Origin: Sipunculus nudus
Taxonomy: Eukaryota > Annelida > Sipuncula > Golfingiida > Sipunculidae
Assembly: GCA_026874595.1 (NCBI GenBank)
Contig: CM049317.1
Location: 59,990,618-60,054,617 of the forward strand
Reading direction: 5' to 3'
Length of the DNA: 64,000 bases
A program made the position numbers and the translations under genes. Shown here in pieces: positions 24,330-35,703 of this stretch. Position 1 is the stretch's first letter. Each line of letters begins with the position of its first letter. Under the pieces are notes generated by a model. The model was not told the DNA's origin. It saw only the letters and a program-made list of their open reading frames with translations, and ran no database searches.

Positions 24330-25229
24330 CTGGAACACTCTTGTTGGCTTAATATTTTCCACATAGTAACATATACGAAACCAGATCTGTAATACACAAC
24401 CTTACTCCGATACAAGCAAGAACTGATTTATATTTCAACTCTTTTCTCCCAAAATCAATCAGATTATGGAACCAAATGGATCTTGATAAGAAAGCTTGCT
24501 TAACAAGTGCCTCATTAAACTACCAATTGAAAAAATCAGCTCTGAGAACTAAAACACCTACGTACTACAACTCATGAACCAGAAAATCACAAATAATCCA
24601 TGCACGCATGAGAATGAAATGTAGTGATCTAAATTATCATATGTACACAAGACATATTAGCGACACCAAAAAATGTGAATGTGGCCACCCATCAGAAGAT
24701 CCCAACCACTACCTACTGCAATGCCACCTCTATAACTCCACTAGGAAAACATACTTACCTAGGGATACCCCATTAAAAGTTTTACTTTTTGGTAACCCAA
24801 AAATAGATGACAAATCAAACAAGGAAATATTCGAATCAGTAGCAAACTTTATTGGAAACTCAAACAGATTCTAACATAAAATAATTTGACGATTTTGACA
24901 AACTCATCCCACACCCACCAAAACTCTCTCTCTCCTCTCAACTGGCACCTTACACTTTCCAAATCACAACTAAAAACATAGTCATTATGCTATCCACATC
25001 TTCCATGATACTCCAGTCATCTATATGTTAACATCACACCCACCCCCCCCCCCCCCTTGCCATGCATCAGAAAATTACCACTTTAGAATTCAGGAGCGAG
25101 CTTCATAAGCTTTAAGTAACTTGCGCTCAATCTATTGATACATGTTTATATTTATATATGTGCTTAGGAAGAATACCACATGAATGTACTTACTATGTAT
25201 TGTGTCAATAAATCATTCAAAAAAAAAAT
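24330..25229 (+). mobile_element. 5'-truncated non-LTR retrotransposon (LINE) 3' end
   Basis: From about 24340 one frame reads as the C-terminal part of a LINE ORF2: ARTDLYFNSFLPKSIRLW, then IIHARMRMKCSDLNYHMY, then the zinc-knuckle CECGHPSEDPNHYLLQC (CxC-x8-H-x4-C). The frame ends at 24872-24874 after the ending FIGNSNRF. One in-frame TGA at 24575-24577 interrupts it, so it is not functional as read. The 3' UTR holds a 14-base C run (25043-25056), an AATAAA at 25207 and an A-rich tail ending near 25229, the expected poly(A) end. Only the 3' end of the coding region is present, which is typical 5' truncation. This type is common in marine invertebrate genomes; the exact clade is not assigned. 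Confidence 0.85.
24608..24874 (+). pseudogene. LINE ORF2 C-terminal fragment with zinc knuckle
   Basis: The 88-codon remnant downstream of the in-frame TGA. It carries the CxC-x8-H-x4-C knuckle (residues about 23-39) found at the C terminus of many non-LTR retrotransposon ORF2 proteins. No reverse transcriptase or endonuclease sequence remains in the window, so it cannot be active alone. Confidence 0.8.
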
Positions 25230-27837
25230 ATTTGCCATGTTAAAATTTCACGTTTTCCACTTTTTCAGAGTTTTGCAAGGGTTCCATTTTCACAATCTAA
25301 CAATATTTAAGCATACACATAGTAAACCATTATTATATGGAATTAATTACATCAAATAATATGTGCTCAAATTCTAAATAATTAAACTGTGACCCATTGG
25401 AACATTAAATGAGTTGAAATTAATTGTCATTTATGGCAGATAATCTGAAAGTTCTGATAACAAACGGGATCTATTTGAATTTATATACATCAGTCTTTAA
25501 CCATTCAACTTTTCTTCACCTCTGGGACCTTTTATTTTCAACAGTTTATAATTTTTGCGATAATTCCCCTTTCACAAATACTGCGAATTTGAAACCCTTG
25601 CAAACAAAAAGTAATCACAGTATTTCCCAGGTATTGTATATCGTAACAGATATAGAAAGTTCAAATAATCAAGTTCATGTTCTACACGTGCTAATAACTT
25701 GCAATTCAAAATCTTCCTTAGGTGTGAACATTCCATTTAAGTCCCTTCAGTACTTCAGGCAGTGCATTATTATGCTTTTATCTCGTCGGGAGAACATGAA
25801 CACATCCAAAGTGTGAGATAAAACAAAAGAAGTGTTATCTGAAAGTGATAATGGCCTCTCAGGAAAGCTTATCTCGAAGAGTAATACAAGCCAATATCAA
25901 TACTGTCTGAAGTAAATTTAGCTAATGATAAAAAATAAGGCACTTTTCTGCACCAATAGCTATTTCTTTCAGTTGGTTCATTTGTTGCTGGCGAGATTTC
26001 ACCAAGATTATAGTCCCTTATGTTCCACTCAGGGATGTCGATCAATTTTTTTGGAGATATTATTGTTAATACTTAACAAGGGACCCACGGGTCACGGCGC
26101 TCAGCTGATCGTGATTGGACTATAAATGTTCCTCCACTGTGATACTATATCAAGTCGATAAAGCTTATGAATATCATGGACATGTTGGGCTATTATAAAG
26201 GAATGTAATGTAATATGTGAGTAAATGATAAATGAAATAACCTGACTGATGGATTAATAGAGTCAAATATAGTGGTTTATTTTTTATTTATTTAGGAGGG
26301 GTTGAAAATTGTGATATATTTGAGCAAATATGAATGCAATAACAGCAGTAATAAGCAGTAGTAGAATGATGATAAGGCTATTTGTTGAAGGATCTAAAGT
26401 GTATGGTAGCTTTCAATTTGACAGATATGATGTTATGATTAACTATGAATTTGTGACTGTATGACACAATATCTCTTTAGTCTTGACAAGGTACATTATT
26501 GTGATGCCCACTATGTCTACATATTACACAATATTGACATAATTTCTGGCATGTACATAGGTACCTATGGACGAATAGTTATACAAAATATTAAAGTATG
26601 AATATATCTGATTCATCTTGTTCTTGCTTACTGAGGCTGACATTGGGATGGGGTTTGGAGAAGGGAAAAGTGAGGGCAGCACGAAGGTGGATGTACATAT
26701 ATTCTATTGTAATGTTTTTCATTTATATAAGAATATGAAAAGCTAAGAGGAAAGGGGCCCTCCTACTTGGTTATGGTAAAGTTCTAAATATATGATTGCA
26801 AACTAATACTCTGACAAGACTGTCATGAAGAAAAACAGTAAAAGTTTTGAGATACTGTGATGCATATGAAAATTTACAGATGGACAGGCAAGTGGACAGA
26901 ATGGACTAATACCTTTATTTCACTTTCAAGGGAATAATGCATTTAAGTTTAATTTTTTAAGCATATCCACTTTTTCCATTAAGAAGTTTTTATCTGAATC
27001 ATTTTTTTTATTCACAGGTTTTATAAATTTTTAATAAAAAAACCTTAAAATATAAGTTAAAATATTAGAATTGTTGCAAAAGTTGCAATCATCATATATA
27101 CAGAGTGTAGCTCATATTGGGTCATATTATGCATACACATATATTTTATTATTTTTAAATCATAAATGTTTAAACTGAATTTAAAAGAAAATAATGCCAC
27201 AACATGGCATCTACAAGAATATTCCTTGAATCACTATTAAAAAGTTTTGCACATTGGAGTTTTCAGTACATGCTTAATTTTATTCACCAAAATAAAATAA
27301 AAGATTAAGTAAATTTGATAAAATAAAACAACTTTTCAAATAAAGTATACACACTGTTGGTTGAATGAGGGACAAACAATATCATTGTGCTAATTACTAT
27401 CCCAGTTTTAATTTATTACTGGAATCAATAGTCAATTTCACACCTGGTGAAGTTTTTACTCTTCTGAAGTAAGGAATTACTTTCATAGCAATACACCACT
27501 TTGTGGACACAATTAAATGTACACTTTAATCATTGTAACCCTGGTGGTACAATACAAAATCTAAAATGTAGCACAGCCTAGAATAAGAATGAATCAAATA
27601 CAGAAAATAATAACATTCATCTAGTTTATGCACCATCTGGGGGGGGGGGGGGGGGAGTGCAGGGCAGAGGGGAAGCCTGCTGGTAGTGGCCAAGCTGACC
27701 CAAGGCAAGCTGCCTGGGGTGGGTTACATAATGCAAGTGAAGGCTGTACTACTAGGTGGGCTAGATGTAAACAACACTTGACATGGTGTATGAAAACATG
27801 AATAAAAGCTATTCTTTCCAATAAATTTCTTTGAAAT
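25230..27837. other. AT-rich non-coding sequence
   Basis: The start (25260-25640) is a diverged copy of the GCGAGGGTTCCATTTTCAC repeat also seen near 15.4 kb. A patch at 26520-26600 (CTGGCATGTACATAGG) resembles part of the 27.8-29.2 kb repeat. There is a 17-base G run at 27639-27655. The 130-codon open frame at 25424-25816 lies largely in repeat sequence and shows no domain. No exon is supported. Confidence 0.5.
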
Positions 27838-29190
27838 TTCAGATTTTAAAAGATTAAATCCTTATGTATATATGCTGTGAAAATTAAATCAACAGTGCCA
27901 AAGTTGGACAAAATTTAAGGTATTGATTTTTTATTTATGCTAATAACTTGAAAAATTTGCAAAATTCAGATCTAATTTTGGGTAAACAATTGAATCTTGA
28001 TTAAATAAAATTATATTCCTGAAAAAAGTCTCTAGGTTCAGCAATTCTCATGTTAGGTGAGTAAATATATTTCCTGATTTAAAAAAAAATGCATTATGTT
28101 TTGGCCCATTCCTTCAAAATAACACCCAATACTGACCTAATTTTTGGTATGTTCATAGAGAATGTATGAAAGAATGTGAATACTAAATACGATCAAAAAC
28201 AGATCAGTGGTTTTGATATTAGGCAGCCTTGAAGTGTAACAATGGCTTTTTTTTATGGAAAACAGAGTTTTTTTCCTTAATATCTCGAAGGAACGAAGTC
28301 CTAATGACCCAATTTTCGGTATGGTAGGAGATTTTGGGGACTTCTAAAATTATGCCAACAGACTGGGGAGCATAGAGATGTGCACTGAATGACCTACAGT
28401 CATCAAAGTGGACTGCTTGACAATGTAAGGGAATACAACAAGAGCCTCCAAAAAAATTCAATAACTAGCCTAATTTTGCAGCTTTTTTTTCAAATTTCAG
28501 ATTTTAACAGATTAAATCCTTATGTATACATGCTGTAAAAATTAAATCCACAGTACTTACAGAAAAAAAACGTGCCGTGGCCAAAGTTGGGCAAAATTTA
28601 AGGTACCAATTTTATATTTTTGCCAATATTTAAAAAAATTTAACAGATTTTGATCTAATTTTTGGTATACAATTAAATTTTGATTAATTAAAGTTGTATT
28701 ACTGGTAAAAAGTCCCTACCTTTAACACTTTTGGTCTTAAGTGACCAAATATCTTCCTGATTTTTTTACAAAGTCCATTATGTTTGGGCCCATAACTTTT
28801 TTAAATTATATAATACTGACTTAATATCTGGCATGTACATAGGAACTATATAGAGGAATATTTATGGTAAATATGAAGAAAACCAGATGAGTGGTTTCGA
28901 TATTAGGCAGTCCTGAAGTGTGAAAATAGATTTCTAATAAAAAATTGAGGTTTTTCCTTAATATCTCAAAGGAACGAAGTCCTATTGACCCAATTTTCGG
29001 CATGGTAGGAGATTTTGGGGACATCTAACTGTATGCCGAATTTCAGATTCGTAGGTCCAACGGTGTCGAAACGTGCCAGTCTTACAGACGGACATCCGGA
29101 TGGACAGACGGACGGACGGACATACAGACGGACGGACGACGGACAATGGACCACGACTATAGCTCAGATGACTTATAGTCAGCTGAGCTA
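27838..29190 (+). repeat. Tandemly duplicated dispersed repeat, about 0.66 kb per unit
   Basis: Two head-to-tail copies, about 27840-28490 and 28498-29190. CAGATTTTAA(A/C)AGATTAAATC begins each, with an offset of 658. GGAACGAAGTCCTA recurs with an offset of about 681. Other shared words are GATATTAGGCAG and GGTAGGAGATTTTGGGGAC. Only the second copy keeps a 3' end with GACGGACGGAC-type units (about 29085-29150) and ends in CAGCTGAGCTAAAAA. The first copy diverges after 28345. This suggests successive insertions or a tandem duplication of a SINE- or MITE-like element. Confidence 0.72.
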
Positions 29191-31338
29191 AAAAATTACA
29201 TATTGGCAAATTAACTTGGAGCTCTACCCATTATTAAGAAGAAAACCAGCACCATACTTTTAAATCATTTGAGTAAAATCATGAATTTAACATCCAATAA
29301 AACAGGCTATTTTTATCCCAACAAGCTGCCTGAAATTAATATCGGCAAACCTAGCCCTTTTCTTTAAATGCTAAAAAGATTATGTTACTCACTTTACCCA
29401 ACTGACTAGCTCTAGTTAACCAACCTACACCCATTTATTTTGAGAATATTAAAAAGACAAACATTTGAGTTATATAAATCATGAATGTTGTAAGATTTTG
29501 TTTCTTGTCCCACCCGCATTCCTAAATCCTTTTCTCTTCAAGTGGCTTGGCTTATTTAATAAGTTACTTGTAGGCCCAGTTCAGAGTCTGGGTATCAGTT
29601 TACACAGTCATTCCTCATACGTCATCACCTGTCAAGCTGTCAAATTGTATGAGTGGAGTATGACGAGACAAACATAAACAGCCTGCAAATTATCTGTGGA
29701 TAAAGACATAACTACTCAAATATAAAAAGGCTCATTTATTAGCAGTGGTGCTTTTAAGTTTGACTGGCTCAACAAGTTTTTCCTCTCAAGGTTTGGGGAC
29801 AAAATTGGGTATTTTTATCATCTTGACTGGCCTAATATCAAGTACATTTTTTCAAAGTTTATGAACATATATACCTTTCTTGACCTCATGAATGACCCAG
29901 GCACTTAATTGGTTTTAATGTGTATGGTTTTCCAACCTTGACCTTTATAAGTTGATAAGTAAGATTAATATGCCTAGGAGAGGGATATAACTTATGAAAT
30001 ATTTTTTATCTGTGGTTTCATTTGTCTAGAACGCAAGCTAAACATGACAATTAAAATGTTTTAAAGCATCCTATTCCAATCTTTGATCTGTAATAACTGA
30101 AGGTATTCTCTTGACCCGTATTACTAAAGGTAATCTCTTTACCGGTATTAACTAAAGGTTATCTCTTGAACCTTTTATAAAAATAAGCCAAAAGTCATCA
30201 ATCCCACAGAACACAGGCTTTCTCTTTTGTTTAAATCTACATGTTTATAACATGTGGGGGGCCATAAAATCCAAACATATATAGAAGGTCATCTAGCATC
30301 AAATCAGACAAACCAGAGGTTTGTAAATGTCAGAAGATGGGTGTTGCTTCACATGCTCCTACAATTAACAAAAGGGGCACAATCAACCGATTCGGGTCAC
30401 ATAGGTGTTCTGTTTGTCAATACAGACATGACTGTGTGAACAACCAGCTTGTAGATAAAGAAGCTCATACTACCATCACAGGGGCATTATAAGAACTTTT
30501 CTTAGCCGTTATTAACTTCAGGTCATTGAAGAAGAAATCTCTAGTTGCATTAAAATCAGCTGTACACATCACTTGCATGTTTTTATTATCTTATTTACTT
30601 CATATCCTCTAGAAAACCTTGTATCTGAAATATTAGTCATGACAGTTCACCCTGAAAGGTACTTTCATAACATGTTATGGCAACGGGATAAGTGGCTTCG
30701 GTACAATACTTTGTCATTTTAAAGGCCCTTTTGTCATGTCCAAGTGCATCTGTATGAGCCATAATGTAGCTGATTCTGATGTGCTGCTGTGTGTATAAAC
30801 AGATTTCTTGCAACCAACGCACAGACATACAACACCCATGCATTTTTTGGCCAGTTGAGCACCTGAGGCCCAAAGAGGTTGGGTGAAGGGATTATTTTTA
30901 AGATCTCAAGCATTTTGTGACAGCTTAGTATGTTAGTAAATCTTTACCAAACTAGATTTATCTCCTTTAATATGTACCTCAAGCAGACCAGAAATTGTTT
31001 ACAATATACAAATAAGGCAGGTGAATAGCTAGCTTTAAAATATGACCCATATGATGTTCCTGTTCTGGGTTTCAAGACACATAAACACAAAAATAAACAC
31101 CTATTATAAAGCTGTGGGTTGATAGCTATACAATCTTGGCATGATATGTCAATCAAGTCACATAATCGCAGTTCATAGATCTTTATGTACCCTACACTTA
31201 TTTTCCCAAATAATGTCAAATCCCTCAGGATTTATGAAGAAATAAATAAAATGCCCCCCCCCCCTTATGGCACACTTGAAATCTTTGCGAGTACTTCAAG
31301 ACCAAAAACAGGCATTTCTGGAAGGTGACCACAGAGGA
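29191..31338. other. Non-coding sequence
   Basis: Includes three 31-bp units of ACTRAAGGTAWTCTCTT type at about 30092-30176 and a fragment of repeat M2 near 30430-30520 (GCTTGTAGATAAAGAAGCTC). It also has an 11-base C run at 31254-31264. No exon is supported. Confidence 0.5.
30092..30176. repeat. 31-bp short tandem repeat, about 3 units
   Basis: Three adjacent imperfect units containing AACTGAAGGTATTCTCTTG, AACTAAAGGTTATCTCTTG and a middle variant. Confidence 0.75.
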
Positions 31339-31921
31339 ATTGGCCTATCCACCAGAGCCCAAATACTCTGCCCTTTTAACCTAGTTTTGACAATGAGCCC
31401 CCAAAACGCTCCTACACAGAAGGTCTTTCATGCCCATGGTAGTGAGTGCTTCTTACAATATAATAATGACGTCACACAGGTCGATGACACATGATGTTGT
31501 ATTGACTGAAGTCATCAATTGGTATCGCTGTCCTCATATCACAGTCATTGTGAACTGTTTTGCAATATTTTGGATTATTTGTCTCATACGAATTACATGC
31601 CAGGTAAGACATTATTATTTACTCGGTAGTCAGAAGAATGGCTCCTGCAGCCTATAGCCTAGGTTGTTTTATACTGTCCCATTTGTATAAAAAAATATCC
31701 CGGAAAACATGAAGTTCTGGGTACTGACTACTGGTACAGACAACACATGTTCTGTTTGACAGAGCTCTGTCAAATTATGCAAAATTTTGTTTTTGTCATA
31801 TGACTGACACTTTACTGTGTTTAAGGTCACCTGATTGGTTACTTGTTAGTCCAATGCTTATGGTTATTCATCAAATGAATAATACAATTAAGGTCATATA
31901 GAATTCATGGATAGGTCAATT
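31339..31921 (+). mobile_element. TIR element T1, copy b (583 bp)
   Basis: The ends are AATTGGCCTATCCA and TGGATAGGTCAATT. It is the inverted partner of 10653-11248, about 20 kb away. The small open frame at 31430-31657 matches the one in copy a. The two copies have diverged by small indels and substitutions along their whole length, so they are not recent. Confidence 0.72.
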
Positions 31922-32865
31922 GCGCGACATATTTGAGCCATCTTCAATTAAAATTAGAATTTCATTAAAACCCACCAACTAATTTTTTAATGACTTGCAA
32001 ACTAGGAGAAATGACCGAAAACAACAAGCCATGCCTTGTGCAGGGTTAACATGCATGGCAGGCCAAGAATCAGGAAACTGCATGTGTAATATTATACAGA
32101 AGTCAGTGTGACGGAGTTATTATTAGAAAACTGTCTGTTGAGACTTCTGAACAGGTGCATCCCACACTGCAGCACATGGATTTAGCTTAATCCGATACAC
32201 GCATCAGATGTATGTCAGAGTCAGGTGAACCACGCGCGAGCGGTGCCGATGAAAACATTATGACACCTGCTCAGTCGGGGCCAGCCACCTCATACACGTC
32301 AGAAACATGAAACACCTGTACAAGCCCTGTGTGGTGATTCCTATGATCAATGAGATCACAGGGGTTCGATCATAAGAATTAATTACATCAACCAAGCCCA
32401 GCTACTGGATGCAAACTTGCAATGGCACTAACCAGCTTACACTAGCCCTATGTAGAAGTATTTCTCATTTTTCCTGTGGTATTTCTGATGTATAAACATA
32501 TATATATATGTGTGTTCAATGACAGTATATTTAACCCGTGCGAGTTCAGGATACTAAATAATATTTTATCTTATGACGAGGTTTCAAACCTGGTCAAAAT
32601 GGTTGCACATGTGATGGTAAAATCTATTTGGATTTAAAATGTACTTTAAAATCACTCAAGCAACCAGGGTAACAAAAGTAAGAAATTTATGCTAGCCCAT
32701 TTATTGTTATTCTCGCCAGGGTCAGCCTATGAGAGTTGAGATAAAACCCTTACATGCTGGTGTCTGTATACCATGAAGCTGCTTCTGGACTAAAATGGCA
32801 GACACGCTGACAAGGTGCATAATAAGGAAAAGCCTAATAAACCAGAAATCAACATATTAATATGG
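31922..32865. other. Non-coding sequence
   Basis: Contains a GC-richer patch near 32220-32290 with a CGCGCGAG word, and a B-box-like GGGTTCGATC at 32363 without a convincing A box. No gene is supported. Confidence 0.45.
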
Positions 32866-32869
32866 AAGT

Positions 32870-33075
32870 AACCATTATGGTAATCACTCTGAAGTTGTAA
32901 CAATACCATGGTGACCATTATGACATCACAATACCATAGTAACCATTGTGGTATCATAAAAGGCTATAGCAATCATTATGTCATGCCTGCAAAACAATAC
33001 CATGGTGACCATTATGACATAATACCACGGTAATCATTGTGGTATCATAAAATGCAATAGCAATCATTAAGATTT
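32870..33075. repeat. Degenerate CCATGGTRACCATTATG array, part 1
   Basis: Words such as ATACCATGGTGACCATTATG and ATTGTGGTATCATAAAA recur, with a longer period near 95 bp (about 32908 and 33000). Related words (TACCATGGTAACAAC, TTAACCATGGTGATG, ACCATAGTAACC) continue at 33590-33770, on the other side of repeat M1 copy b. Confidence 0.7.
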
Positions 33076-33128
33076 CATAACTGTTACAGGGACATAATCT
33101 AGAGCAAAATTATGCAAATCCTTCATTA

Positions 33129-33588
33129 TCAGTTCTATTGTGCTTTATACAAAAGTTTCCCAGCAAAACGATCCCAGCACACAGTCTCAGTACCTTGCAT
33201 ACGGCTCTTTAACACCTTGTTGTGGCTCTGCGTGTTGGTAAACACAGTCCACATGGGTCTGTTTACCAAAACAAGGCCGCATGACCAGAGGTCCAATTGT
33301 GAGCCGCAACATGCAGTGTTTCAGCCTGAAGAACATGTATTATATTTTTTGGGCCAAGTCAGTCAGGGCATCTCCTGATTGACATGTGTTGTGGCTTCCA
33401 GATGAACATGGCCCCGTGCTGTGTTTATGTTGACAGCTGTGATCGCACCTAGTTCACTATTTTTAACACTCGTTTACAGGAGTAAGCAAACAGTTTCAAA
33501 TTTTATGGCAGGTACAGATTAATTTAATGTGAAGAAGGTATTTTCCATGTTAATTAAACATGCTTTATAGGTGGTTGGGCCCCTTTAA
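33129..33588 (+). repeat. Dispersed repeat M1, copy b
   Basis: Same-orientation match to 3451-3912. It ends in GGGCCCCTTTAA and sits inside the CCATGG-type array, which resumes after it. This suggests insertion into the array. Confidence 0.75.
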
Positions 33589-34294
33589 ATGTACCATGGT
33601 AACAACATCCCTCTTGCAGTATCTGAGTAATACCATAAAGCCAGCATAATCCCTTTTAAATGCTACCTTAACCATGGTGATGTCATAACAGTCTTACCAA
33701 ACTTTATTTATGATCTCAGGTCTTTACCTATGTAAGATATGATACCAAGACCATAGTAACCTTTACAATAACAGTACAAGGAAGAGATTTGAATCTAATT
33801 TTCCGTTTGTGTCCATGTTTGGATACAGAATCATAAATGTCTGTCTGTTCATCAGTTTCCAGGCTAGGAACTCCCACTGGTGGTGGCACCTTGAGAAGAA
33901 ATTTGTATCTATACAATGGCTCGGTCATGTAACAACATATGGGTAGTTTATAATTGAGGTAATTGCTGCATGGGGGGGTGTCAACTAACATTTTTTAAAA
34001 TTAAGGATAGGTTTATAGCCTGATGGTGGCAGTGTCTTCTAATTAAAGATGAAGGTAACTGATGACGAGTATGAAATATTATTTTTTTTCTTTAATATTA
34101 TATTTCATGCTGTCTGCATGCCAGGTTTTATATGCACTGGGTTAAAAATAATCTAGAAATCAGAACCTGCCATTTAGATGCTTGAGTGTTTCACTGAGAT
34201 TCTATCAAGATTTCACTTTTTCGCCTGAGAGTTGCTGGGGGGTTCAAACAGAGCCCAACACTTCTATGCTACATTCACCCAGGAAGGGTGATGA

Positions 34295-34665
34295 ACAAAA
34301 GTCCACCCAGACAAAAGCTCAGCCAGACAAAAAGCCCACCCAGACAAAAGCCCCATCAAAAGCCCACACAACAGAAGCCCACCCCTAAAAGTGCAGACAA
34401 GGACAAAAGCCCACCCTTGACTAAAAATAGAAAATGAAAGGATTCTTTTAACAATTATATTTATTTTTAAATGTTTTTTAAGTACTTCTGTATCCACTTC
34501 AAAATGTATAACATCCCCTTATACTCATAGCATGTACGTATTATATATATTTATGCGCACCAGTGGAAGCTCAAAATCATGTGGGCTTTTGTCTTCTGCA
34601 CTTTTAGGGGTTGGCATTATCTGGTGGGCTTTTGATGGGGCTTTTGTCCTGCACCCTACATTCTT
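34295..34665. repeat. ACAAAAGCCCACC inverted-repeat (foldback) element
   Basis: The left arm (about 34300-34415) has four to six short units of CCACCCAGACAAAAGCC type and ends in CACCCCTAAAAGTGCAGAC. The right arm (about 34580-34665) is the inverse, with GTGGGCTTTTGTC and CTGCACTTTTAGGGG. The arms are about 165 bp apart, so the region can form a large hairpin. The open frames on both strands are products of the repeat. Confidence 0.7.
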
Positions 34666-34755
34666 AACCTGCCAATGTCTAGTTATTTGTGACTCCTGAT
34701 GTCTAGTGAAGTGCACACCTAGAGCTAGGCTTGTTAAACTTGAGTAGTTCTGCAG

Positions 34756-34935
34756 CTGGACAAGTCTGATGCCTATACAGTGATAAAGCATCACCTACGT
34801 GTCATCCATCAGCTTGTCTGGGAACTTCTCTCTGAGCTAATTAGTCACATTCCCGATGTAATTAATGGTGATGGGGAGTCTAAAATAGAAGCTACAGCGA
34901 CACACTCAGAAATAGCTACTGAAGAGTTTACCTGA
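34756..34935 (+). CDS. Weak candidate exon, plus strand
   Basis: After the acceptor GTAGTTCTGCAG the frame is open for 59 codons to a TGA. It contains AYTVIKHHLRVIHQLVWELL and GDGESKIEATATHSEIATEE and looks protein-like. No donor is needed if it is a terminal exon, but no clear polyadenylation signal follows at once. It would lie inside an intron of the minus-strand model on the opposite strand, which is possible but lowers confidence. I do not recognise it. Confidence 0.22.
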   Translation: MDKSDAYTVIKHHLRVIHQLVWELLSELISHIPDVINGDGESKIEATATHSEIATEEFT

Positions 34936-35619
34936 TAAACACAATGAGAACTAAAAGTAATTAACCCACGTGAGAAATGGAAAAAGCCCCAACAGATTTT
35001 ACATTTATTCTGTTTTTTATTCTTTTACTTGAGAATAACGTGCCTGAAACATGATGTATCAAGCCCCATTTATTATGCGATTTGATATTAAATTATCTAT
35101 TTGCATGAAAGTACAAACAATAAACAGATAAAGGTTGTAGAATATTGATGATGTCTTCTATAACGGTCACCTTGGTGAGGATTACTGTTTCAAATTAAAT
35201 AAATTATATGTGCATTATGAGGTCTTCTGTGTTTGATGACTATTATTAGCATTAATCTGCTCAACTTAACAGATAAAATGTCTAACAGCTACTGGAAAGT
35301 GATATAGATTTAAATTTGAATCGATGTTTTTCCAAACAACTTCAATGCCTTTGCATTGTGAGGGGCCTTTGAATTGATTAATTGATTGATGTTAATTGAT
35401 TCATTTTCTTTGATTTGATTCCTGATTAAATTATTACTTTAGCAGTAAATTTCAGACTTCCCTTAAATAAAGTTTTATATTTTTCCCACATTGGATGTTA
35501 TTCAATTTTAGCAAGTAAAGGAAAAATGTAGCTTGCCCTCTATTTATCCCCACCACACACCTTTCTAAGCGAGGAGAGCACTTTACCATGAAAGCTGTAA
35601 CTATATATTGAGCACTTAC

Positions 35620-35703
35620 ATGTACTGTACAAGAAATAGTCTCTTATTATTGTACGTCTTAACATCGCTTTGTGATCCATCACAGCTGAGAGCTCACCGA
35701 GGG
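35620..35703 (-). CDS. Candidate exon (minus-strand gene), 84 nt
   Basis: The donor is strong (ACAGTACAT then GTAAGT). The acceptor (ACACCACAACAAG) has a less pure tract, a T-rich stretch further upstream. One frame is open and reads ELSAVMDHKAMLRRTII within it. The exon starts with CC and ends with T, so both junctions split codons. The T joins the TA at the start of 17671-17722 to give leucine. The G at the end of 42081-42136 joins CC to give alanine. At 84 nt it is a multiple of three. Product unknown. Confidence 0.4.

Noticed and set aside
25424-25816. 130-codon plus-strand frame
   Set aside because: Lies partly in a diverged repeat also present near 15.4 kb. No domain, acceptor or donor.
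33767-33889. Minus-strand exon-like segment (PPPVGVPSLETDEQTDIY) with acceptor and GTAAAG donor
   Set aside because: Its phase is incompatible with the exons on either side in the chain, and it lies beside a repeat array. Could be an alternative exon but was not called.
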